Of a stretch of DNA of 25,584 nt, positions 16,054-24,118 are shown in pieces. A program made the translations under genes and the position numbers. The stretch is taken from assembly GCA_910586095.1 (NCBI GenBank), contig CAJUHQ010000044.1:1-25584 (forward strand), in the 5' to 3' direction. Below the pieces are notes generated by a model. That model made no database searches, was not told the DNA's origin, and saw only the letters and a program-made list of their open reading frames with translations. Each line of letters begins with the position of its first letter. The first letter of the stretch is position 1. The DNA comes from an uncultured Lachnospiraceae bacterium (GTDB lineage: Bacteria > Bacillota > Clostridia > Lachnospirales > Lachnospiraceae).

Positions 16054-16698
16054 CTACTCCACATCCTCTTCTAACTTTTGTCTGTCGGCCATTTGCACAA
16101 TTGCTTGGTTGACATCACGCTCATAATTGCGCATTTCCACTTCCAACGGAGTCGGATCGGAGGTGAGCCGCTTCCCACCAATATGATTATAAAAGACAAT
16201 AATACCTGCTGCTAACCCTATAGAATATGCAACTTCTAGCGTTGTATATCCGTCTGAACCTTCTCCTGTCACCAGTTCATAAATCCGTGCCAACACATCT
16301 GAGATACCAATGTCATTGTGAAACGCCATAATCGTAAAGGCCGATCCAAAAAAGCAAATAAACGCTACAAACACAATTTTTATAATTGCGCCAAAACCTT
16401 TTTTCTGTTCTGGCTTATCATGTTGAAAAGAAGCCTTTTCAATAATAATGTCTGTCTCGCCAATACTCTCTACTGTTATTCCAGGGCAGAGTTTGGTAAT
16501 TTGTTCAATTATTTTTAGGATGCTGATTACTATACGCGGCTGTGAGTCATGTCGAAATCGGTGTACTTTAAGTGCTTGCGCCTTTGCTTGTATTGTCTTA
16601 TCCTCACAATAAATACTAGCTACATCACAAAGTTCCACGTCTTGCTTTGACACGGATACATTTTGCTCTGCCATGATATATAATATTGTATTTGTCAC
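16054..16698 (-). CDS. spoVAA: Stage V sporulation protein AA
   Basis: SpoVAA, 214 aa: a soluble N-terminal domain (about 1-100, ending with a TVESIGETDIIIE stretch) and two C-terminal membrane segments (about 105-127 and 155-175). The text FGSAFTIMAFHNDIGISDVLARIYELVTGE and PLEVEMRNYERDVNQ is typical of the family. The likely start is GTG at 16698, supported by similarity of the first residues to B. subtilis SpoVAA, but the ribosome site is poor (AAAGG 14 bases away). A strong GGAGG further upstream instead leads to an ATG followed at once by TAG (16718-16723). The operon should be transcribed in the forespore by sigma-G; I could not place a convincing sigma-G promoter. Gene order spoVAA-AB-AC matches the known operon beginning. 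Confidence 0.88.
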   Translation of the reverse strand: MTNTILYIMAEQNVSVSKQDVELCDVASIYCEDKTIQAKAQALKVHRFRHDSQPRIVISILKIIEQITKLCPGITVESIGETDIIIEKASFQHDKPEQKKGFGAIIKIVFVAFICFFGSAFTIMAFHNDIGISDVLARIYELVTGEGSDGYTTLEVAYSIGLAAGIIVFYNHIGGKRLTSDPTPLEVEMRNYERDVNQAIVQMADRQKLEEDVE

Positions 16699-16927
16699 AA
16701 AAAATAACCATACCTTTCTACATTACTAATCCTCCATACTGCCAACAACAATGTAAATAACATAAATATTGTTGATCCTGCTAAATAGCTCCTGTCCTGC
16801 CATTTAAATGACAAAAAGTCATTCACTTTGAGATCTCTTTTTGGTCTATAGAAGATTTGTCTTTGAAATGTTATGGTTATTTTTTACTCCTATGTAGTTT
16901 TTATACATGAATCTTCAAAAAAATATA

Positions 16928-19339
16928 TTACATTGCATACGCTGTAAGAATCTCTAGGATAGGCCCTAACACCTCCTTGTCCAATCCCATTTCTATCAAT
17001 TGGCTAATAATATACACTGTAGAAACTCCTTCATCTATCTGCTGAACAATATGATAGATATTGCTTTTTGTATCAAATGCAATCTGTGCACAATTTAGGA
17101 AATTAAAAATTCGATCTATTCTCTGATTTTGGTGCGGCTGTACATGTGTCATTGTGACCGTAAGTTTGTCACATACCGCAACTTCTGGAATCTCTACATA
17201 AAGTATTCCTCTCTCATCATCATAAGAACAACTTGTCAAAGAAAGAAGCTTTGTGCCAGCGTCGACTTTTATGTCTATCTCTTTTTGGCACCCAAGAATT
17301 CTCAGACGATATGTTCTTGTTTTTGGAATCACAGCAAGATTCCCTATAGGTGCCTCAATCGTAAACGTAGAAACTGTACCAGAGTGATAGATCATTCTGG
17401 TTTCTACCCAGTTTTGAGTGTGGAATTGCGTATCCTGTCCATCATCCTCCCACAAAGAAAATGCACCATCATCTCCCGCACATAGATAAATCTCTAACAC
17501 TTCAGGATTCTTGACATCATTTCCTTCCGATCTTCCATCCATTGGGATAATTGCTCCACCTTTTGCCAGTACAGGAATCTTGTCAATTTCCCTGTAAAGA
17601 TCTATTCTGCGATTTCCTTCATAAATCAATCCTGTAAACAAATCTATCCATATTCCTTCTGGCAACCACGCATGGAACACTGCCATTCCAGAATGTTTGT
17701 CAACAGGCACCGTGATAGGGCAAACTACTAATTCTGAACCAAAATAATATTCATTAGGCACTTGGTATGCCTCTTCACTAAATGGATGATGGTAATACAT
17801 GGGTTGAATCAAAGGAATACTCTCTACATTTGCACGCATATTCATTGTATACAAATAAGGGATCATCTTATGGCGAAGTCTCAAAAAGTTTTGCATAATC
17901 TCCTGCGCAATCCGATTATATCGCCAGGGTTCCTTACCATTAAACTCATTGTTGGTGCTGTGAAGTCTCATAATAGGTGAAAAAACGCCAAACTGTAACC
18001 ACCTTACCGCTAGTTCATCTTCCTTGATCCCCTGCATATGACCGCCAATGTCATGACTCCACCAACCATATCCAACATTTGATGCAGTTGCCGTAAAATA
18101 TGGTTGAAATTGCAGACTTTCCCACGATATTATTGTATCACCCGAAAATCCAACAGGATACCGATGACTTCCCACACCCGCATATCGTGAGAAAATTAAT
18201 CCTCTATTGCCATTTTTGCAGCTATCCAGATAATGATAATGATTTAAGACCCACAAGGGATCGAGTCCCTCTTCACTACAGTGTGTTCCTTGCTGCCAAT
18301 CAATCCACCAAAAATCTACTCCTTGCTCCTCTAGCGGATGATGAATATACTTAAAATACCCTTTCATAAACGTTGGATTTCCCGCCTCAAAACAAACAGG
18401 CGCCTCTTTGTTTATATCTACTCCCATATATTCTGCAAAGGCAGGATAACATTCCTCAAATGCTTGTACACCATCTGCGGGATGTACATTTAAGGTGATT
18501 TTTAACCCCATTTCATGAAGTTTTTGCATAAATGTTGTTGGGTCTGGAAATAGCTTTCTGTTCCATGTATAGCCAGTCCATCCCGCACCATATTTTGGAT
18601 CAACTTCTGTAATATGCCAATCCATATCAATCACTGCAACTGTAAATGGTATGTTTTTTGTCTCAAAACGTTTCATCAAATCCAAATAAGTTTGTTCTGT
18701 ATATTTATAATACCGACTCCACCAATTCCCCAGCGCAAATCGCGGTAACAGTGGAACGTTTCCTGTCAACTGGTGAAAATCTTTTAGACACTCTAGATAT
18801 GCTCGCCCATATCCAAAAAAATAGATATCCTTTGCATCCTGATCACTTCTTTGTTGTATCCAGCCATCCTCACGTATGGTCAAAGATGCACTATCATCCA
18901 ACAAAGACCATCCTTGGACAGATAAAATTCCGCTCTCTAAGGGAAGACTTCCATCTACTCCATCCAGCGTTCTCGCAGTTCCTTTCAAATCCTGTTGTGC
19001 ATCACCATAATTCCACACAGACGACCACGCCCCAAACTGACCATTGATCCTAATTTGTAGTCCTGTCGGTGAAAATTCTTTCTTGTTATAGCGTAGTCGA
19101 ATACGCTCTGTCGTAATCTCTAGACTCTCTGCTGTCTCCTCAACTTCAAATGCTGGCACTGGAAAGTTCCTGTTTACAACCATCTGTGTCGGATTATCTA
19201 CAAAAATACCACATGAACTGTATTCCATTCTAATCATCGCCGGTGTCAAAATAGTAAATCGATAGGTTTTTCCTTGCACTATAGTACTATCACAAGGCAC
19301 AATTTCTTTGTAACCATACTCATCTTGCCCTTTTTTCAA
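16928..19339 (-). CDS. GH31-family alpha-glucosidase
   Basis: A large cytoplasmic glycoside hydrolase of family 31, releasing terminal alpha-linked glucose (or xylose) from oligosaccharides. The N-terminal beta domain runs to about 195; the barrel contains AVIDMDWH, the nucleophile motif WWIDWQQG (Asp347 counting from the TTG start), and the acid/base region VGFSGDT (Asp401), then WWSHDIGGH. A helical extension of about 65 residues follows the usual beta domains at the C-terminus. I choose TTG at 19339 (803 aa): AAAGGAG lies nine bases before it, whereas the GTG at 19360 has no ribosome site and would sit only about 13 nt past the predicted transcription start. The promoter is at 19380-19407. 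No signal peptide. The exact linkage specificity is undetermined. Confidence 0.92.
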   Translation of the reverse strand: MKKGQDEYGYKEIVPCDSTIVQGKTYRFTILTPAMIRMEYSSCGIFVDNPTQMVVNRNFPVPAFEVEETAESLEITTERIRLRYNKKEFSPTGLQIRINGQFGAWSSVWNYGDAQQDLKGTARTLDGVDGSLPLESGILSVQGWSLLDDSASLTIREDGWIQQRSDQDAKDIYFFGYGRAYLECLKDFHQLTGNVPLLPRFALGNWWSRYYKYTEQTYLDLMKRFETKNIPFTVAVIDMDWHITEVDPKYGAGWTGYTWNRKLFPDPTTFMQKLHEMGLKITLNVHPADGVQAFEECYPAFAEYMGVDINKEAPVCFEAGNPTFMKGYFKYIHHPLEEQGVDFWWIDWQQGTHCSEEGLDPLWVLNHYHYLDSCKNGNRGLIFSRYAGVGSHRYPVGFSGDTIISWESLQFQPYFTATASNVGYGWWSHDIGGHMQGIKEDELAVRWLQFGVFSPIMRLHSTNNEFNGKEPWRYNRIAQEIMQNFLRLRHKMIPYLYTMNMRANVESIPLIQPMYYHHPFSEEAYQVPNEYYFGSELVVCPITVPVDKHSGMAVFHAWLPEGIWIDLFTGLIYEGNRRIDLYREIDKIPVLAKGGAIIPMDGRSEGNDVKNPEVLEIYLCAGDDGAFSLWEDDGQDTQFHTQNWVETRMIYHSGTVSTFTIEAPIGNLAVIPKTRTYRLRILGCQKEIDIKVDAGTKLLSLTSCSYDDERGILYVEIPEVAVCDKLTVTMTHVQPHQNQRIDRIFNFLNCAQIAFDTKSNIYHIVQQIDEGVSTVYIISQLIEMGLDKEVLGPILEILTAYAM

Positions 19340-19379
19340 CTCTTTTCTCTCCTTTATCACTATTTGTCAAATTTCTTTT

Positions 19380-19407
19380 AGTATATCATATTTATTGGCA
19401 TTGTCCA
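19380..19407 (-). promoter_or_regulatory. Promoter of the GH31 gene
   Basis: Minus strand: TGGACA (19402-19407), a 16-bp spacer ending in TGA, and TATACT (19380-19385), an extended -10 promoter. It places the transcription start near 19373. Confidence 0.65.
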
Positions 19408-19469
19408 TCTTTATCGACTAATGAGATGGCACACGATACAAAAATCATACAAGAAAAACTTTTATATAG

Positions 19470-20981
19470 TTATCTAACTACTTTTATATTCCCTGACTCC
19501 ATTCCATGTATCTGTCTACCATCTTTGATCAATTGTTCAAGATACGCCCATACCTTTGGGCTAATTTCTTCTCCTGGACAGACTATTGGAATCCCTGGCG
19601 GATATGGCGAAATCATCTGTGCTGCTATTTCTCCTATAGCATCTTTCCAGCATACTTCTCGCGTTTGGCAAAAATATGCCTTGCGCGGTGTCATCACTTG
19701 TCTAGGCACTTCCCAAGAAGAAAGCTCTACTATAGGTTTTTCCTCTTTTTTTCTCTGCTGTTTAAACAACATTTCACTAATCTGCTCACATGCATCCACC
19801 AACTTATCCATATCTTTTTTCTCATTGGCATAAGTCACAATCGCAAGTACTGTCTTATAGTCCGACAACTCCACATTCACTGCATACTTTTCAAACAAAA
19901 GTTGGTCTAATTCATAGCCAGAAAGTCCTAATGACTGAGCTGAGATCACAAGTCTAGTCTGGTCCATCCCATATATTCCAGCCTGATTTAACTTCATTTG
20001 TTCTGATAAGTTGTCCTTATATTGATAAACATTTTCGTTTGTCATGCACGCAAAACCTGGTATTTTGTTTATTTTATCGCGTGTATTACATGCAAGCAGT
20101 AAAGCCTTGTCCATCATCTTTGTGCCATGCATGGCAAGTTCATATCGTGCGCAGTCAAGCGATGTCATCAACAGATAACTTGGGCTTGTGCTTTGTACCA
20201 AGTGAAGGTTTTGTGCAATGCGCAAAAACACTTCTGACCTTATTCTATGATTCTTTACATGCAACACTGAACTTTGTGTAAGTGCGCCTGTGACTTTATG
20301 CATACTCTGAACACATAGATCTGCTCCTGCTTGCAACGCTCCTAGAGGAAGTTGTTCATGAAAGTAAAAATGCCCTCCGTGCGCCTCATCTACCAGTAAA
20401 AGTGCTCCATATTCATGACAAATGTCAGCTATTTGCCTCAAATCCGAGCAGATTCCATAATAACTTGGATTAACCAGAAAAAGTGCTTTGCAGTTTGGAT
20501 GGGTCTCAAAACTGTCGCGGACTGTCTTTGGTGTGATACCGCCTTGTATTCCCCATGCATCTATCATCTGAGGCATGACATACACAGGTTCCGCCCCTGA
20601 CAATATCAAGCCCATCATTGCAGACTTATGTGCGTTTCTTGCCATCATAATCTGCTCTCCCTCAAATGCAGCACTTAGAATCATCGCCTCATTTCCACAA
20701 GTACTACCATTTACTAAGAAAAAACTTTGATCTGCACCATACAGTTCTTGCAAAAGTTGCTGTGCCTTATAAATAGCCCCTTGCGGATTATGTAGATCAT
20801 CTGTTAGTGGGGTTTCTGTCACATCATAGGCAAATAGTCTCTCACCTGTCATCTGCGTCCAACGCGGACTGATCCCCTTATCTAGTCGATGGCCTGGTAT
20901 CCTAAAATAGGTCGGCTGCGTTTCAATAAAAGTAGTCACTGCATCAAGCAGTGGTGTCTGATTCTGATTAGTCATAGTCAT
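19470..20981 (-). CDS. Orn/Lys/Arg decarboxylase-family PLP enzyme
   Basis: A pyridoxal-phosphate enzyme of the fold-I Orn/Lys/Arg decarboxylase family, shorter type (503 aa) like Bacillus SpeA/YaaO. Visible: FRIPGHRLDKG near the N-terminus, FLVNGSTCGNEAMI (cofactor phosphate region), LLVDEAHGGHF with the Asp and His contacting the cofactor, and QSMHKVTGALTQ with the Schiff-base Lys229. The C-terminal domain ends with PYPPGIPIVCPGEEI, typical of the group. I use the ATG at 20981, because AAAGG is seven bases away; the ATG at 20987 is only one base from it. A 23-codon ORF overlaps this start by ATGA. Substrate (lysine, ornithine or arginine) is not determinable. The leader is about 255 nt. Confidence 0.9.
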   Translation of the reverse strand: MTMTNQNQTPLLDAVTTFIETQPTYFRIPGHRLDKGISPRWTQMTGERLFAYDVTETPLTDDLHNPQGAIYKAQQLLQELYGADQSFFLVNGSTCGNEAMILSAAFEGEQIMMARNAHKSAMMGLILSGAEPVYVMPQMIDAWGIQGGITPKTVRDSFETHPNCKALFLVNPSYYGICSDLRQIADICHEYGALLLVDEAHGGHFYFHEQLPLGALQAGADLCVQSMHKVTGALTQSSVLHVKNHRIRSEVFLRIAQNLHLVQSTSPSYLLMTSLDCARYELAMHGTKMMDKALLLACNTRDKINKIPGFACMTNENVYQYKDNLSEQMKLNQAGIYGMDQTRLVISAQSLGLSGYELDQLLFEKYAVNVELSDYKTVLAIVTYANEKKDMDKLVDACEQISEMLFKQQRKKEEKPIVELSSWEVPRQVMTPRKAYFCQTREVCWKDAIGEIAAQMISPYPPGIPIVCPGEEISPKVWAYLEQLIKDGRQIHGMESGNIKVVR

Positions 20982-21055
20982 AACCATACCTTTCTCTCAG
21001 CCTGCAAACTTTGGATCGCAGGCACAAAGTTACCTGTGAAAAATTTATTTTTCAC
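20978..21055 (-). CDS. Possible 23-aa or longer leader ORF overlapping the decarboxylase start
   Basis: From a GTG at 21055, preceded by GAGGAG with four bases of spacing, a frame of about 25 codons runs to a TGA at 20978-20980 that overlaps the decarboxylase ATG (ATGA). It covers two hairpins, so it may be a coincidence of repeat-derived sequence. No similarity is recognised. Confidence 0.25.
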   Translation of the reverse strand: MKNKFFTGNFVPAIQSLQAERKVWL

Positions 21056-21056
21056 A
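20999..21056. repeat. Two hairpins resembling diverged repeat units
   Basis: GCCTGC (21000-21005) with GCAGGC (21018-21023) forms a GC-rich hairpin and CTGTGAAAAAT (21034-21044) with ATTTTTCACAG (21047-21057) an AT-rich one, the same alternation as at 1-141, with poorly kept linkers. Both lie in the decarboxylase leader. The rest of 21060-21390 is AT-rich without a supported gene. Confidence 0.5.
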
Positions 21057-21158
21057 GTACTCCTCTTACTGTTAATATGATTGCAAATAAAAATTCTCTA
21101 TCATTTCTTCTCTTTGATAGATTTTAATTGATCCCAATCATTAAACAATCATATGATA

Positions 21159-21174
21159 CCTGTCAATTGTCAGG
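21159..21174. promoter_or_regulatory. 16-bp palindrome in the decarboxylase leader
   Basis: CCTGTCAATTGTCAGG is palindromic apart from one symmetric T/T pair. It lies about 70 bp downstream of the predicted transcription start, so it could be an operator or a small hairpin. Confidence 0.35.
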
Positions 21175-21243
21175 CTGTATAAACCATCCCTATTGTGTCT
21201 TTAATGTCTCTTAAATAAAGTTTACTCTGTCGAGTTTATTTTT

Positions 21244-21272
21244 ATTATAGGTACTCTATCCCCAAAATGCAA
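21244..21272 (-). promoter_or_regulatory. Sigma-A promoter of the decarboxylase gene
   Basis: Minus strand: TTGCAT (21267-21272), 17-bp spacer, perfect TATAAT (21244-21249). The start would give a leader of about 255 nt. Confidence 0.65.
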
Positions 21273-21393
21273 GACAAAGCCCTTATGCAAAAAACAGCTC
21301 TTTTTCTCTGTCTGTCTTGTATCCGATATGATAAACTATAAAAACTTCTTAATCAAAATAAATACAAAAAACTACCATTTAACATTTATGCGA

Positions 21394-21465
21394 TATTGGT
21401 TGAAATGAGGAAATGAACCAATAACAACTATTGGGTACAATAAATTAAATTCATTTACCCAATAG
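21394..21465 (+). promoter_or_regulatory. Cluster of four TATTGG half-sites (two inverted repeats) before the PHP gene
   Basis: TATTGGTT (21394-21401) and AACCAATA (21416-21423) are perfect 8-bp complements, and CTATTGGGTA (21428-21437) and TACCCAATAG (21456-21465) perfect 10-bp complements. All four share TATTGG in alternating orientation. The last arm overlaps the -35 box of the PHP promoter, the usual place for a repressor operator. Confidence 0.6.
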
Positions 21466-21491
21466 ACGATATGTAGAGTTTGTGCTATAGT
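21463..21491 (+). promoter_or_regulatory. Promoter of the PHP-domain gene
   Basis: TAGACG (21463-21468, weak -35), 17-bp spacer and TATAGT (21486-21491) with an upstream TG forming an extended -10. It is about 180 bp before the ATG. Confidence 0.5.
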
Positions 21492-21674
21492 AAACATACA
21501 TCCTGTAAACCCATAATCAAATAAGAATATTCCTTTTTCTTATTTGTTATATGTTTTTTATCATATACACTTTTGTTACAAATACACAAAAGTGACATCT
21601 CACTTTTATCTAGTGTAGTGTCCACTATCCATGCAAAACTGACTTTACAAAACACCTAGAAAGGAAGAACGAAA

Positions 21675-22472
21675 ATGTCCTATCTCTACGAAACACATCT
21701 GCACACTAACGCTGCTAGTAAATGCGCTGTAAGTGCAGGTTCCGACTATATTTCCTACTATAAAGAACTTGGTTATGATGGCATTATTGTCACAGATCAC
21801 TTTTTTAACGGTAACTGTTGTATACCACAGGATTTACCTTGGTCTGAACGTGTTGATCTTTTTTGTAGAGGATATGAAGATGCCAAGGCTGAAGGCGATC
21901 GCCAAGGACTCAAAGTATTCTTTGCATGGGAGTCGCGCTTTGATGGAGATGAGTTTCTAATTTATGGCCTTGACAAGCATTGGTTAAAGTCGCACCCTGA
22001 AATGATGGAATGGGATCACACTACTCACTATCGCCATATTCAGGCAGACGGTGGTTTGGTCGTACAAGCACATCCCTTCCGCGAAAGAAATTACTTAACC
22101 GAAGTATATGTACATCCACACCAGTGCGATGCTTTTGAGGTTGCAAATGCTGGAAATCCTTATGAACAAAATCGCATGGCCTATCGTTATGCTAAAAAAT
22201 ACCATATTACTATGACAGCAGGATCTGATATCCATCAAGTAAGTACTACCAGCAAACGCGAGGTCTATGGTATGGAATTTGACGAGCCACTTCATTCTAT
22301 CACAGACTATGTGACGCGAATCAAAAAAGGCACTGGTTTTTCACTCCATGTGCCCTCTTGGCAGTTAGAATGGTGCAGCGGCACTTCCAATCACCTGCCT
22401 GTTTATATTTTTGATAAAAACAATGTTCCTATTGCAACGAACAGTGTTCACCAAATTTTTGAAACGTATTAA
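21675..22472 (+). CDS. PHP-domain metal-dependent phosphoesterase
   Basis: A 265-aa cytoplasmic protein of the PHP superfamily (histidinol-phosphatase and polymerase phosphoesterase type). Metal-binding motifs are visible: HLH (His8, His10), the TDH pair (Asp41, His42), a central Glu in FAWESRFDG, QAHPFRE, and GSDIH near the C-terminal part. The motif set is complete, so hydrolase activity is likely; the substrate is unknown. AAGGAAG lies seven bases before the ATG. It is a single-gene unit, divergent from the decarboxylase and convergent with trkH, with an elaborate promoter region. Histidinol phosphatase is possible but no his genes are near. Confidence 0.87.
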   Translation: MSYLYETHLHTNAASKCAVSAGSDYISYYKELGYDGIIVTDHFFNGNCCIPQDLPWSERVDLFCRGYEDAKAEGDRQGLKVFFAWESRFDGDEFLIYGLDKHWLKSHPEMMEWDHTTHYRHIQADGGLVVQAHPFRERNYLTEVYVHPHQCDAFEVANAGNPYEQNRMAYRYAKKYHITMTAGSDIHQVSTTSKREVYGMEFDEPLHSITDYVTRIKKGTGFSLHVPSWQLEWCSGTSNHLPVYIFDKNNVPIATNSVHQIFETY

Positions 22473-22503
22473 ACAGGTCAGCTATTTTCCGGCTGATCTG
22501 TTT
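22471..22503. terminator. Hairpin between convergent PHP and trkH genes
   Basis: AAACAGGTCAGC (22471-22482) pairs with GCTGATCTGTTT (22492-22503) over 12 bp with one G-U pair in RNA. It overlaps the PHP stop and the last codons of trkH. T runs are poor on both sides, so termination strength is uncertain. Confidence 0.55.
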
Positions 22504-24016
22504 CGTCAAAATTTCCCTCCACCTTTGTATGCCGTTTTCTTCTAAACAATCGTCTGTTTGCAGAAATGCCCCATGTGCTGCGCGAGCATAAAATCAAAAT
22601 CGGAAAAATCTCCAGTCTTCCCGCCAACATATCAATAATGAGCACAATCTTTGACAATGCACTATATCCTCCATAATGGCAAGTAGGTCCCACTGCCTCC
22701 AAACCTGGTCCTATATTATTAAAACAGGACAATACAGCAGAAAAATTTGTTATAACCGAATAGTGACGATCCAAAGAAACAATCAAAAAACTCAGAAATA
22801 AAATACTCACATACGCTGCTAAATATGCATGTGTATTTAATAATACTTTCTCATCAATCATATGGTTATTGATCCGCACCACCTGGACTTTTTGTGGTGA
22901 TATCGCCTGACGCACACTTCTACGCAAACTTTTCATCACAATTAAAACGCGCGCACACTTAAATCCACCACCAGTACTTCCTGCACTCGCTCCAATCGCC
23001 ATCAAACATAAAAGAATCGCCTTGGAAAAACTTGGCCACTGATCAAAATCTGTTGTCGCAAATCCAGTTGTAGTCACAATACTAGATACCTGAAACGCTG
23101 CATGACGCACTGTTTCCTCAAATGTATCGTAAATACCTCTGAGATCAAATGTAATCATTACAATACTACAAATCACCACTCCCAGATAAAACCTAAGTTC
23201 TTCATCCCGAAATACACTATAAAACTGTCGCAGCAGCAGCATATAATAGCAGCTAAAATTAACACCAAACAGTAGCATAAAAATCGTACACACATTCTGT
23301 ATATAAGGACTGTATCCTGCTATACTGTCATTTTTAATACCAAAGCCACCTGTTCCTGCTGTTCCAAAAGCTGTGCACAGCGCATCAAAAAGGGGCATCT
23401 TGCCAAGTAACAAAAAAATAACATTGGCTATTGTCAAAACAATATAAATTAAATACAAAATCTCTGCCGTTTTTTTCATCTTAGGAACTAATTTTCCTAC
23501 CTGCGGGCCAGGGCTTTCCGCGCGAAGTAAATGCATCGTAAAACCGTTTTTGCTATCTCCCAATGCACCAACTGCCAGAACAAAAACCAAAACCCCCATT
23601 CCCCCAAGCCAATGAGTAAAGCTTCTCCAATACAGAAGACTCTTAGAAAGAGGCTCTACTTGCGACAGGATGGATGCCCCTGTTGTAGTAAAACCTGAAA
23701 CTGTCTCAAACAGAGCATCCAAATAGGATGGAATCTCTCCCGCAATATAAAAAGGGAGACATCCAAGTAGGCTCATTGCAATCCAGCTAATGCTGACGCA
23801 CAACAACCCTTCCTTTGCCTTAAATCCTTTTTTACTTCCTCTACACAAAAGCATAAGAAACATTGCTATGACAAACACAAGAAATATACTGATACCAAAT
23901 CCCATACTGGCTCGATCTTCTCCATAAAACAGACCAATTAAAAGTGCTGGGATCATAAAGATTGCTTCCACCAGTAAAATATATCCTATAAATCTGCCCA
24001 TCATTTTATAATTCAT
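22478..24016 (-). CDS. trkH: TrkH/KtrB-family potassium uptake protein
   Basis: The membrane, ion-conducting subunit of a Trk/Ktr K+ uptake system (512 aa, about ten or more hydrophobic segments). All four pore-loop filter segments are visible: TVSGFTTTGAS, AFGTAGTGGFG, SIVTTTGFAT and CFNNIGPGLE, each with the conserved Gly. SFTHWLGGMGVLVF and GASAGSTGGGFKCARV are typical TrkH stretches. It follows trkA by 102 bp, suggesting a trkA-trkH operon. The ribosome site is weak (AGAG near the ATG; a better GGGAG is 14 bases away in a repeat-like element). Confidence 0.93.
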   Translation of the reverse strand: MNYKMMGRFIGYILLVEAIFMIPALLIGLFYGEDRASMGFGISIFLVFVIAMFLMLLCRGSKKGFKAKEGLLCVSISWIAMSLLGCLPFYIAGEIPSYLDALFETVSGFTTTGASILSQVEPLSKSLLYWRSFTHWLGGMGVLVFVLAVGALGDSKNGFTMHLLRAESPGPQVGKLVPKMKKTAEILYLIYIVLTIANVIFLLLGKMPLFDALCTAFGTAGTGGFGIKNDSIAGYSPYIQNVCTIFMLLFGVNFSCYYMLLLRQFYSVFRDEELRFYLGVVICSIVMITFDLRGIYDTFEETVRHAAFQVSSIVTTTGFATTDFDQWPSFSKAILLCLMAIGASAGSTGGGFKCARVLIVMKSLRRSVRQAISPQKVQVVRINNHMIDEKVLLNTHAYLAAYVSILFLSFLIVSLDRHYSVITNFSAVLSCFNNIGPGLEAVGPTCHYGGYSALSKIVLIIDMLAGRLEIFPILILCSRSTWGISANRRLFRRKRHTKVEGNFDETDQPENS

Positions 24017-24024
24017 AGTTCACT

Positions 24025-24050
24025 CTTACTCCCTGCGCTTCCCTTGCGGG
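24025..24050. repeat. Possible diverged repeat linker and hairpin upstream of trkH
   Basis: CTTACTCCC followed by an imperfect GC-rich hairpin (CCTGCG with TGCGGG) resembles the linker plus GC hairpin of the repeat family. It is short and degraded. Confidence 0.35.
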
Positions 24051-24118
24051 TATTTATTTAAGTATTCCTCATCTGCACAATACACTTTTGTATAACAAAT
24101 AGTCATTTTGCATGGAAT

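Noticed and set aside
16699..16927. Sigma-G promoter for the spoVA operon
   Set aside because: Several partial matches exist, but none combines acceptable -35 and -10 elements with correct spacing, so I do not annotate one. The 229-bp gap holds only weak AT-rich stems (16746-16774, 16807-16823).
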